From contig JADGDD010000001.1 in assembly GCA_016745075.1 (NCBI GenBank), positions 1,125 to 65,124 on the forward strand: DNA of 64,000 bases. Direction: 5' to 3'. Origin of the DNA: Planctomycetota bacterium (lineage in GTDB: Bacteria; Planctomycetota; UBA11346). Positions 30,703 to 39,718 of the stretch are shown in pieces. The notes beneath the pieces are model-generated. The model worked only from the letters and a program-made list of their open reading frames with translations, ran no database searches and had not been told where the DNA came from. Within the stretch, counting starts at the first letter, position 1; every line of letters starts with the position of its first letter. The position numbers and the translations under genes were made by a program.

Positions 30703-31361
30703 CGTCGTAAAGCGGCCCCTGTTTTCCCTGTGCGTTTTTTGTATTGTTTCTCGAGGTCTTTTAAGCGTCGTCTTACGAGGTTGAGCTGCATGGGTGAAAG
30801 GTAATCAATAAATTGTTTTCCAAGCAGGTGGTCTAATTCATGTTGGACAATGGTGCCAAGAAAATCCCCACCAGTCACATCCAATGTTTGTCTTTTTTCT
30901 TCACCATCAACAGTCGTGTAAACAAGATCAAAGTTATTATGGCGTTCTACTTTCGCATAAACATCAGGTATGCTCAGGCAGCCCTCTTCGTAGGTGGAGC
31001 TCCCACCAGCATGCTCAATGCGTGGATTGATCCAAATACGCGGTTCTTGCTGATCTTCACTACCGGCTAAATGGTCAGTGACAAATATTTGATAGAGCAC
31101 GCCAACTTGCGGGGCGGCAAGGCCAACTCCTTTGCAGTTGTACATATAGTCGACCATTCTTTGACAGAAGCGACGTAGTTCATCGTCATAGGTCGTGACG
31201 GGTTTACACGGTTTCTTGAGGACAGGGTCAGGATAGGTACAGAGCTGTAATTCTGTGGGCCACTTTGGCGCAGGGAGAGATGAGGGGGCTTGTGCGTCAG
31301 TCACGATTCTGGTTCCTGTATTCCTGTCTTGAGGGGCGGAGAAGAGCCTATAGACTAGCAT
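30699..31361 (-). CDS. def: Peptide deformylase
   Basis: CKGVGLAAPQVGV, YEEGCLSIPDVY, IVQHELDHLLGKQFIDYLS. Confidence 0.92.
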   Translation of the reverse strand: MLVYRLFSAPQDRNTGTRIVTDAQAPSSLPAPKWPTELQLCTYPDPVLKKPCKPVTTYDDELRRFCQRMVDYMYNCKGVGLAAPQVGVLYQIFVTDHLAGSEDQQEPRIWINPRIEHAGGSSTYEEGCLSIPDVYAKVERHNNFDLVYTTVDGEEKRQTLDVTGGDFLGTIVQHELDHLLGKQFIDYLSPMQLNLVRRRLKDLEKQYKKRTGKTGAALRR

Positions 31362-31416
31362 AGAAAAGCAATCCAGAACTCTATCGTTCTGACACAGACC
31401 AAGAAGGAAGTGAGTC

Positions 31417-32769
31417 ATGCCCGACCTGACCAAGCACAAGCAGTCGATCAAGAAGGCTATTCAGAGCCGTAACTATGATCTTGCTATAGAGCAAGCGCTG
31501 CAGTGCCAAGAAGTGGACCCCGTAGATGTTGAGGTCTATCAGCTTGTTATCGATGCGGCTAAACGCCGTGCTAAAGAAGGTGGCAAGAAGGGTTTTGGTG
31601 GATTGGGTTTTGGCTCAAAAGACCCACATAAGGCACTTACTACGGCTGTTAAAAAACTGAGTAGATCTCCAGAAGTGAAGGAATTTATTGCCTGTGGTGA
31701 TGCTGCTCGTAATGTACAAGATGCTGGGGTTAAGGGTATGGCATCTGTTGCTGTGCTTTTTTATGAAGAAGGGCGTGCAACAGGACTTTTTGATAAAAAA
31801 CTGTTATGGAATGCAGCGCAAACCTATCATGATTTGTTTAAGCAAAGCAAAGATGTGGATTGGTTAAACAAAGCCATTGAAACGGTTGCCGAATTGGATG
31901 CAGGTGATCCGCATCATCCAGAGGCAAAACGAACGTTGAAAAATTGGGAAGCAGAAAAATCTATTAACGTTCGCTCTGTGGCTAAAGGAGACGGCGGTAA
32001 AGAAGACTTTAGTAATCAATTGTCTGGTGATAGAGAAGCCCGTCGTAACGAAGTGATGAATCGGATTATTCGTACTAAAGAAGATGCAATGGAAGTGGTT
32101 GCATTTATTGATGAAGACTTGGTTGATGATCCAGAGAACAAGCAGCTCTGGATGAAAAAAGGTGATATTTATCGCCGAATCAAATCGTATGCAGATGCGC
32201 GTCAGTCATATGAACGTGCGGCAGAAATTGACTCTCATGACTTCTTGTTGGTGATCCGTGTTGGTGATCTGCTCATAGAAGAAAAGAGAGACGCTATTCG
32301 TGCGGCAGCTCAAGCGGGTCAAGATGTGAAAGCTGCAAAAGCAGAGTTGGTCGAACTTGAGATTAAAGAGTATCGTATTCGTAGTGAACGTCAGCCAACA
32401 GAAATGAGCCATCGTTATAATCTTGGTAGTCGACTATTCTCTCAAGGGTTGATTGATGAGGCGGCGGGTGAATTGCAGCGTGCGGTAACAGATCCACGTT
32501 ACAAACAAAAATCATTTAAATATCTTGGTCACTGTTTTGTTAAAAAGAAATTGTACGACATGGCTATAGAACAGTTCAGCAACTATATTGATATGGTTGA
32601 AGACCCGCACGAGCCGGAAGCAAAAGAGATGGTTTATAACCGTGCACGTTTGCTTGAACAAACTGGTAAAACTGATGCAGCTATCGCTGATTACCGTAAG
32701 CTGGTAGAAATTGATCTTGGTTTTAAAGATGCGGCAGAACGGATGTCTGTCTTAAAAGGAAACAGTTAG
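31417..32769 (+). CDS. TPR-repeat protein
   Basis: Multiple TPR-like segments, e.g. PENKQLWMKKGDIYRRIKSYADARQSYERAAEIDSHDF. Confidence 0.75.
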   Translation: MPDLTKHKQSIKKAIQSRNYDLAIEQALQCQEVDPVDVEVYQLVIDAAKRRAKEGGKKGFGGLGFGSKDPHKALTTAVKKLSRSPEVKEFIACGDAARNVQDAGVKGMASVAVLFYEEGRATGLFDKKLLWNAAQTYHDLFKQSKDVDWLNKAIETVAELDAGDPHHPEAKRTLKNWEAEKSINVRSVAKGDGGKEDFSNQLSGDREARRNEVMNRIIRTKEDAMEVVAFIDEDLVDDPENKQLWMKKGDIYRRIKSYADARQSYERAAEIDSHDFLLVIRVGDLLIEEKRDAIRAAAQAGQDVKAAKAELVELEIKEYRIRSERQPTEMSHRYNLGSRLFSQGLIDEAAGELQRAVTDPRYKQKSFKYLGHCFVKKKLYDMAIEQFSNYIDMVEDPHEPEAKEMVYNRARLLEQTGKTDAAIADYRKLVEIDLGFKDAAERMSVLKGNS

Positions 32770-32785
32770 AGATACTTATTTCGTT

Positions 32786-32826
32786 AAAAAAAGGCGGTTC
32801 CATCAAAAGATGGAACCGCCTTTTTT
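32786..32826. terminator. Bidirectional rho-independent terminator
   Basis: A7 / AAGGCGGTTCCATC-AAAA-GATGGAACCGCCTT / T-rich tail between convergent genes. Confidence 0.9.
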
Positions 32827-32850
32827 ATTCTTGTTGTGTCTTTTGGGGCT

Positions 32851-33717
32851 TTATGCCTCTGTTTGATGTTGATATAAATGTACATCGCGTTGTGGATATG
32901 GAATACCAATACTTGCAGCATCCAATTGTTTTTTGATTTCTTCAAGCACAGCAAAGCGAACGTTCCAGTATTCTGGGCCACTACACCATGGACGTACTAC
33001 AAAGTTGACGCTATTGTCGCCAAGTTCCGCAACGGCAATTTGAGTACCCGGTTCTTCCAATACGCCTTCCACACTTTTAACTGCTTGGGTTAAGACATCA
33101 CGTGTTTGTTGGAGATCTGCATCATAGGATACCCCAATAAGCAGATCAATACGACGAGTTTCTTGGCTAGAAAAGTTTGTAATGACACCTTCCATAACTT
33201 GGGCGTTTGGAATGATAACGTCTTTGTTGTCTGTGGTACAGAGGCCGGTGGTAAAGATTTCAATGCTGTTAACAACACCTTGGGTTCCAGCAATTTCAAC
33301 GTAATCACCAATTTTGAAAGGACGGAAGATGACCATCAGGAAGCCAGCAGCAAAGTTTGCGAGAGAACCTTGTAGTGCTAAGCCGACGGCTAAGCCAGCG
33401 GCACCAATGATAGCAACAAATGAAGTGGTTTGTACACCCAGCGTACTGAGTGAGGCAAGTACCCCCATAGCTAAAATAGCCATAGATGTCATATTGCCAA
33501 CAAAACGAATAACGGTTTGTTCAACTTTGCGTGCAGCGAGAGATTTACTAATGAGTTTTTCAATAAGCTTACCAACCCATCGGGCCAGTATTAAAATGAT
33601 AATAGCACCAAGTATTTTGCCGCCGTAGTTGATGACAACTGTCCATAGGAAGTCTAAGTTAGTCCAGTCTATATTGTCAGGAGTGCTACTGCTTACTGCA
33701 GAAGTGTTTTCGTTCAT
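32851..33717 (-). CDS. MscS-family mechanosensitive channel
   Basis: IGAAGLAVGLALQGSLANFAAGFLMVIFRPFKIGDYVEIAGTQGVVNSIEIFTT..NAQVMEGVITNFS. Confidence 0.92.
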   Translation of the reverse strand: MNENTSAVSSSTPDNIDWTNLDFLWTVVINYGGKILGAIIILILARWVGKLIEKLISKSLAARKVEQTVIRFVGNMTSMAILAMGVLASLSTLGVQTTSFVAIIGAAGLAVGLALQGSLANFAAGFLMVIFRPFKIGDYVEIAGTQGVVNSIEIFTTGLCTTDNKDVIIPNAQVMEGVITNFSSQETRRIDLLIGVSYDADLQQTRDVLTQAVKSVEGVLEEPGTQIAVAELGDNSVNFVVRPWCSGPEYWNVRFAVLEEIKKQLDAASIGIPYPQRDVHLYQHQTEA

Positions 33718-33915
33718 GGTAATCCTTTGTGAAAGAGTGTGGGTAGATGGTGGTAATGCTGATCATCCAAGGCTGGAATCAGCTCTTGTGGTGAAGGCAA
33801 AACATGCTTAGGGTGTGCACAAAACAGCAAGTGGCATTTTGTAGACTCTGTAAGCCCTGTGTTGACGATCCTTATATGTATCGTATTACCTATCTATTGT
33901 TTTGAGGGAGGTGTT

Positions 33916-36144
33916 ATGATTCGGTCTATCGTACTTTTTACCTGTTTGATGAGTGTGTGTGCTGGGCTTGTAGCAGCAGAACGACGTACAAAAGAAGTGT
34001 CTCCATATAAGAAAGAACTTACAGCGCTTTATAAAGAAGCATACAAGACCTGCGACTTTTGGACGGCGTTACAAGTGTACCATTATGGTATTGACCATAA
34101 TCTGAAGTTCAAAAACCCATTGGGTGCATCTACTTTAGTGCTTGGCCAAAGCACCTTAGCTACACCAACATGGATGGAGGGTTATTGGGACAGAGGAGAC
34201 CGTATTTTTTATACCACTGATGAACGCCTTTCTGTAGCAGCAGCAGACGGTCGGCCGACATCAGTGACGCTCAAAAAGCGTGATGCAGATATCCAAGCTT
34301 TAAGTGCTGATGCAGGCCATCTCTTGCAGGTTACTGAGTGGTTTGATGAAGATAATAATAAACAAATGTATTCGGTGTATATGCTTGATACTAAGGATGG
34401 GGGTAATCAAAGGCTGGTGCATCGTGCCGATCTCTCTGGTCATCATCATTATGAATCGCAAGGTGTGTTAAATAATGATGGTCGTACGTATGTTCTTCCG
34501 TTTGAGAGAGATCGAGATGTGAAAGACTCTCAAACGCTCTGTTTGGTGTATGTGTCTAAGAAATTAATTCAAACTTATGAAGGCTGTCGACGACCACGTG
34601 CGGTTGGTCCTCATGGCAAGTGGTTAATAGCAGAGATTTTTAATAAAAAGAAGGAGAAGCATGAACTTTATTTTGTGACAGATCAGAAAAGTCATACTCC
34701 TGTGCGTTCTGCGGCCAGTTATGATTCGAATGTTTTGTTTCAAGATGTAAAAGGTGTTTGGAATATGGTAAAAGGGAGTAAACGTTCTGTGTGGACTGCT
34801 CCTATTGTATTGTCTCCACAAGCCCAAGCATACACCGCAGGAGATTGGTTAGCAGTTGCTTCAGGTTTTGATCGTGAGAGCAAACGAACGGTAGATATGT
34901 TTGGCAATGAGGAAGTGGAAGAAGTCTATCCAGAAGTTGCTTTATATCATTGGCCAACATTCATTGCTGATCCGACGAGTGAACCTTATCAAATTTTCCG
35001 TGGTTCTTGTTTTGTTGACGAAAATAACCCTCATAGTTTTATGCTCTATAATGGCCCATCATTGGATCGTTTACGAGGTACACTTACAGAAGTTGAGGTT
35101 GAGGAGGAGAAAACAAAAAAACGTAAAGAAAAGCCGACACGCCTTGTCCCAACACTCATTCAAGAAACGGTTGTATCGTCTACAAGAAGTATTTCAGGTG
35201 CTTGGTGCCATGCCTCGTATTATCGGGTTCGTCTTGTTGGTGATGTCTCTGAAGATGTCGTGTATAATTGCATTGGTCGGCAAATGTGGCATGGTCCGAG
35301 CGATGACATCAGTGATATTCGTGTTGGTAGTTTGTGGCTAGAAAAACATCCACAGACGGAATTTGAGGAAAGCGGGTATGCGCTGGTTGTTTTTGGAGAA
35401 AGTGAAGAGACCAATACGGTTATTCCGGTTGCCGTTCCAGCAGGTTTAGACCCATGGTTATCATACGATTTTTACGGACGTTTCCTTGTCGGTGAATTAG
35501 AGGAGGAATGGTTGTCATTTGATCCGGAAACGGGTGCTCTACTTGGACGGTTTCCACTTGATACAGCGATGCCACCGATCTATGGCGCGTCATCTGGGCA
35601 AGGACGACATTACCTCTTTTCCGGTAAGTTAATAGAAAAGGCTACGTTTACTGATAGAGAAAGTCTTTCCTGTCGTTTGTATAATGATGCAGCCCATATT
35701 TCAAAAGGGTTAGTACAAAGTACGGAAGACGGCCGTATCTTCTATTACGATAAACGACGTAAAGAACACTCGCAGCTTGCCGCTACTCAGGAAGAGCGAC
35801 CCCATTTAGTAACGAGCAAAACACCATATGTGTACGTCAATGCACGAAAGACTTTAATTGGGGTTGTAGACGGTAAGGGAGAGTATCGGGATGATATGAT
35901 GAATACCAGCTATCAAGAAAGAAAACGTCCTGAGGGCATGTGGCAAGTTGACTATAGCACATTTCGTGTCCCGAAAAAAAATGAGTACTATTGGAAAGAG
36001 AACTCATTGACTCCGTTTGCCTTTAGAAGCCATGTGTTGTTCCCAACCTTATTAGTTGTGACACCACCATGCATTATTGAAATTACCGGAAATGATATGT
36101 CCTCAATTATTAAACGGTTGGATTACTTAAAGCGTAAACGTTAA
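33916..36144 (+). CDS. Large secreted protein of unknown function
   Basis: Signal peptide MIRSIVLFTCLMSVCAGLVAAE, upstream SD GGGAGGT; long ORF without a recognisable family. Confidence 0.7.
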   Translation: MIRSIVLFTCLMSVCAGLVAAERRTKEVSPYKKELTALYKEAYKTCDFWTALQVYHYGIDHNLKFKNPLGASTLVLGQSTLATPTWMEGYWDRGDRIFYTTDERLSVAAADGRPTSVTLKKRDADIQALSADAGHLLQVTEWFDEDNNKQMYSVYMLDTKDGGNQRLVHRADLSGHHHYESQGVLNNDGRTYVLPFERDRDVKDSQTLCLVYVSKKLIQTYEGCRRPRAVGPHGKWLIAEIFNKKKEKHELYFVTDQKSHTPVRSAASYDSNVLFQDVKGVWNMVKGSKRSVWTAPIVLSPQAQAYTAGDWLAVASGFDRESKRTVDMFGNEEVEEVYPEVALYHWPTFIADPTSEPYQIFRGSCFVDENNPHSFMLYNGPSLDRLRGTLTEVEVEEEKTKKRKEKPTRLVPTLIQETVVSSTRSISGAWCHASYYRVRLVGDVSEDVVYNCIGRQMWHGPSDDISDIRVGSLWLEKHPQTEFEESGYALVVFGESEETNTVIPVAVPAGLDPWLSYDFYGRFLVGELEEEWLSFDPETGALLGRFPLDTAMPPIYGASSGQGRHYLFSGKLIEKATFTDRESLSCRLYNDAAHISKGLVQSTEDGRIFYYDKRRKEHSQLAATQEERPHLVTSKTPYVYVNARKTLIGVVDGKGEYRDDMMNTSYQERKRPEGMWQVDYSTFRVPKKNEYYWKENSLTPFAFRSHVLFPTLLVVTPPCIIEITGNDMSSIIKRLDYLKRKR

Positions 36145-36146
36145 AT

Positions 36147-36186
36147 AAAAAGCCGCTCTGGTAGTATCTACGAGAGCGGCTTTTTT
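36147..36186. terminator. Rho-independent terminator
   Basis: AAAAGCCGCTCT...AGAGCGGCTTTTTT between convergent genes. Confidence 0.85.
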
Positions 36187-36204
36187 CAGATTGAATTATT
36201 GAAT

Positions 36205-36861
36205 TTATCGAACAGCAATAAGTTCGACCAAGAAAATGAGGTTGGCTTTTGGTGGAATGGTAGAGCCAGTGCCTTGTTCGCCGTAAGCCAATTCCCAAGG
36301 AATGTGGAAACGGAAGGTAGAGCCGGTTGGCATAAGTTGAACTGCTTCAGTCCAGCCAGCAATGACTTGGCTCAAGCCGAATTCGATTGGCTCGCCGCGA
36401 ATGATAGATGAATCGAAGATAGTACCGTCTTCTAAAGAGCCTTCGTAATGAACTTGAACCGTAACTTCTGCGCTTGCAGGTTTTTCGCCAGTACCTTCGG
36501 TGATCACTTCATAAGAAATGCCGCTCTCGGTTTTAGTGATATCGTCAGCGCCATCGGTAACTTTTTTCATGAAGGCATCAATGACAGTTTTGTTTTCAGC
36601 TTCTTTTTCTTTCTTGCCAGCTTCCATTTCAGCTTGTTTTTCAGCCTGTATACCTTGAGCAAGTTCATTGAGTTGTTGCGTTAATGCTTGGCGGTCAAAG
36701 TCAGCCGTCGCTTCAGTTGCTTTAGATTCCATTGCCTGAACAAAACCTTTGAGAACGTCAGCTTGGTCTATGCCAAGTTGCTCACTATGGTGGGCGATGT
36801 CTACAAAGAGCATTTGTCCGAATTGCTGTGCGATAGTTGTTTTGTCGAGAGTGGCAGTCAT
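36205..36861 (-). CDS. FKBP-type peptidyl-prolyl isomerase with N-terminal dimerisation domain
   Basis: VTVQVHYEGSLEDGTIFDSSIIRGEPIEFGLSQVIAGWTEAVQLMPTGSTFRFHIPWELAYGEQG. Confidence 0.92.
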   Translation of the reverse strand: MTATLDKTTIAQQFGQMLFVDIAHHSEQLGIDQADVLKGFVQAMESKATEATADFDRQALTQQLNELAQGIQAEKQAEMEAGKKEKEAENKTVIDAFMKKVTDGADDITKTESGISYEVITEGTGEKPASAEVTVQVHYEGSLEDGTIFDSSIIRGEPIEFGLSQVIAGWTEAVQLMPTGSTFRFHIPWELAYGEQGTGSTIPPKANLIFLVELIAVR

Positions 36862-37016
36862 GTGTGGCTCCATATGGGGCGGTTTGAGGTAGGGGCTCAA
36901 CACTGGGAAGTCCGAGAAGCGAGTAGCCCTAACGTGTCCGCGCGATGGTAGAATGGAAAAAAAATGCACAAGTCTTTCTCTTTGCGCTTTAAGACGCTTA
37001 CCTACTATGCCGAACT

Positions 37017-38471
37017 ATGACAGATATCATCCTTGCTACGGCAAATGCACGGTACTCGCATGCATCTTTTGGCCTTCGGTGCCTGTTTGCACAGATGGGC
37101 GACTTGCGGCCGCAGAGCTGTATTCATGAATTTACGATTGCAGATAAGGCGACGACCATCGTAGAAGGGCTGTTAACAGAACAGCCACGTATTATTGGTT
37201 TTGGTGTGTATATTTGGAACATTACCTTGCTGACCGAAGTTGTGCATCTCTTGAAAATGGTTGCGCCGAGCGTGGTTGTTATTCTTGGTGGACCAGAGGT
37301 CAGTTATGAGTATGAACAGGTTGAGCTCGTGAAATCTGCCGATATTCTGATTACTGGCGAGGCAGACCTTGTGTTTGCAGATACCTGTCGTCGTCTATTG
37401 GCAGGGGAGCAGGTTCCAGCCTGTATCCAGTCAGAGTCTCCAGATTTGAAGACAATGGCATTACCGTATGCAGAATACACCGATGACGATATTGCACAGA
37501 GGTTGGTGTATGTTGAGGCAAGTCGTGGTTGTGCCTTTCGGTGCGCCTTTTGTTTATCTTCCTTAGATCAATCTGTTCGTGCTTTTCCCATAGATTCTTT
37601 TTTGGAAGAAATGGCAACATTGCTTAAGCGTGGCTGTACGTGTTTTAAGTTTGTAGACCGCACTTTTAATTTACGTTTATCGCATTCCTTGCGTATTCTG
37701 GATTTTTTCCTTGAACGTTTTGATGCAGGTCAGGGTGAAGGAGTCTTCTTGCACTTTGAGATGGTGCCAGACCGCTTGCCAGATGAAATACGTGAACGAA
37801 TAAAACGTTTTCCTGCTGGTGCGATTCAGTTTGAAATTGGTATTCAAACCTTTACATCAGAAGTTTGTGACACCATAAACAGAAAAATGGACGTAGCAGC
37901 TACAGAGGCCAACTTTGCGTATCTAACAGAGCAAACCGCTGTTCATATTCATGCTGATTTGATAGCAGGTTTGCCAGGAGAAACGGTGGCTACCTTTGCC
38001 GATAGTTTTGACCGTCTTTGGCATTTACATCCGCATGATATTCAGCTTGGTATTTTGAAGCGCTTAAAAGGTACAACTATTGCCACTTTGGATATGTGTT
38101 TTAATCCAGAACCACCCTATGATATTATCAGGAGTGATACGTTTAGCTTTCTTGAATTACAGCGGATTAAACGACTTGCCCGTTTTGTTGATATCTTTGT
38201 TAATACTGATCGCTTTTTGAAAAGTATCGATTATTTACTGGGGCAAAGCCCTACCGATTCACCGTTTGCTGCCTTGCTTGGCTTTTCTGATTGGATTTGG
38301 ACGAATGCCCATGCTGAACATGGCATATCATTGCGTCGCCAATTTGATTTCCTGTATGATTATATGACCAAGGTACTTGGGTGTGCTACATCAGATGTGG
38401 CAGAGATCATCCGTATAGATTTTATGAAGCTGCCAACCAAGAACGGGATGCCCGACTTTCTCCGGAACTAG
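37017..38471 (+). CDS. B12-binding domain radical SAM protein
   Basis: N-terminal cobalamin-type domain (IGFGVYIWNITLLTEVVHLLK..VVILGGPEVSYEYEQ), CAFRCAFCLS cluster motif, radical SAM barrel. Confidence 0.88.
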   Translation: MTDIILATANARYSHASFGLRCLFAQMGDLRPQSCIHEFTIADKATTIVEGLLTEQPRIIGFGVYIWNITLLTEVVHLLKMVAPSVVVILGGPEVSYEYEQVELVKSADILITGEADLVFADTCRRLLAGEQVPACIQSESPDLKTMALPYAEYTDDDIAQRLVYVEASRGCAFRCAFCLSSLDQSVRAFPIDSFLEEMATLLKRGCTCFKFVDRTFNLRLSHSLRILDFFLERFDAGQGEGVFLHFEMVPDRLPDEIRERIKRFPAGAIQFEIGIQTFTSEVCDTINRKMDVAATEANFAYLTEQTAVHIHADLIAGLPGETVATFADSFDRLWHLHPHDIQLGILKRLKGTTIATLDMCFNPEPPYDIIRSDTFSFLELQRIKRLARFVDIFVNTDRFLKSIDYLLGQSPTDSPFAALLGFSDWIWTNAHAEHGISLRRQFDFLYDYMTKVLGCATSDVAEIIRIDFMKLPTKNGMPDFLRN

Positions 38472-38494
38472 AATTTTCTATATGTAAATAACTG

Positions 38495-38523
38495 TTGACT
38501 TACGTTTGAGGCGCGTTTATAAG
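38495..38523 (+). promoter_or_regulatory. Sigma70-like promoter (TTGACT-N17-TATAAG)
   Basis: -35 38495-38500, 17-bp spacer, -10 38518-38523; the ATG follows at 38531. Confidence 0.6.
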
Positions 38524-38530
38524 TAAACGT

Positions 38531-38695
38531 ATGATACTAAATAAAAGGTCTGTGGTCTGCCTGTTGGTGTTGTCGGCAGCATTTTTCTGCATGACGGGAT
38601 GCCACGGGCATCATCATCGTAGACATCACCATCATCATCACTGTCATAGTGATGGCAACTTGATCACTGACATTATTATCTTTTGTTTAGAGTAG
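38531..38695 (+). CDS. Histidine-rich 54-aa putative lipoprotein
   Basis: MILNKRSVVCLLVLSAAFFCMTGCHGHHHRRHHHHHHCHSDGNLITDIIIFCLE*; signal peptide with lipobox MTGC; below the ORF track cut-off. Confidence 0.6.
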   Translation: MILNKRSVVCLLVLSAAFFCMTGCHGHHHRRHHHHHHCHSDGNLITDIIIFCLE

Positions 38696-38710
38696 TAGTG
38701 CTCCGCAGTC

Positions 38711-38739
38711 TTGAAAACTACGTGTTTATCACGTATACT
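38711..38739 (+). promoter_or_regulatory. Sigma70-like promoter (TTGAAA-N17-TATACT)
   Basis: -10 ends 5 nt before the ATG at 38745. Confidence 0.6.
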
Positions 38740-38744
38740 GAGCT

Positions 38745-39296
38745 ATGGATGGTGAAGTTCTAACAGTATCGTTTCTTATTGTTTTAGGCCGTGTCTTTGA
38801 TGTCTCACTTGGGAACCTTCGTATTCTGTATATGGTACAAGGCCAGCGTTTATGGACTTTTTGTGCTGGTGTTCTTGAAGTTTTGATCTGGATTTTTTGT
38901 GTTTCACAGGTTATTAAAGAACTAGACAATATGTGGTATATGGGGTCATATGCAGTTGGTTTTGGCCTTGGCAGTCTTTTGGGTATGTGGGTTGATGACC
39001 GACTTGCCGTCGGTAGTCAAATGGTTCGCCTGTTTACCCGTGAAGGAGAGCTGGTGGCAGACCATTTACGGGAGCGAGGTCATGTTGTGACCTCTATTTG
39101 TGGTTCTGGTAGAGATGGTCCTGTCGATATTTTGATGATACAAGTCCGTAGAAAACAAGTGAGCGCGCTCATAGACCTTGCCTGTTTAATTGATTTTGAA
39201 TGTTACTATGTGGTTGATGATGTGAAAAAAGCCGCCCGAGCCAGTAAACATTTAGAGCGACCGACAGCGATTACGCAAATGTTTCAGAAAAAATAA
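38745..39296 (+). CDS. UPF0316 / DUF2179-type membrane protein
   Basis: LGRVFDVSLGNLRILYMVQGQRLWTFCAGVLEVLIWIFCVSQVI, then a DUF2179-like C-terminus. Confidence 0.8.
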   Translation: MDGEVLTVSFLIVLGRVFDVSLGNLRILYMVQGQRLWTFCAGVLEVLIWIFCVSQVIKELDNMWYMGSYAVGFGLGSLLGMWVDDRLAVGSQMVRLFTREGELVADHLRERGHVVTSICGSGRDGPVDILMIQVRRKQVSALIDLACLIDFECYYVVDDVKKAARASKHLERPTAITQMFQKK

Positions 39297-39373
39297 GACA
39301 CTCAGTTTGTCTCATAAAAGACAGAATAGATTAACACGGTAGGGGCTCATAAATGGGTTAAAGCCTTATATGC

Positions 39374-39718
39374 TCAATCATCAATAAGAGTGCACACATA
39401 CAGTTCTGTATCACAGTAAAAAATGACATCAAAAAATGCTGTGCGTGGATGGGCGCGTGAGCCTTCACTACAACAAGCTTGTTCGCGTTCTTCAAAACCG
39501 ATACAGGCTTGTGTATGTAATTCGGTATCGGTACTTGTTGCTGATTGAAGACTTATTGATTGCAATTCCACTGCATCAGGAAAACCAACAGTGCAGAGCC
39601 GTTCTATTTTCCAGGCTTCCTGTGCCAAGAGATGCAGACAGAGATTCTGTATGGTGGAAGTTGGCGTTTTTTCCTTAAGAAGTGCCTGTCGGAGTTGTTC
39701 CCAATGGTGTCTATTCAT
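39374..39718 (-). CDS. Hypothetical protein
   Basis: Overlaps the start-side end of the next gene by 4 bp (ATGA) on the same strand. Confidence 0.5.
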   Translation of the reverse strand: MNRHHWEQLRQALLKEKTPTSTIQNLCLHLLAQEAWKIERLCTVGFPDAVELQSISLQSATSTDTELHTQACIGFEEREQACCSEGSRAHPRTAFFDVIFYCDTELYVCTLIDD

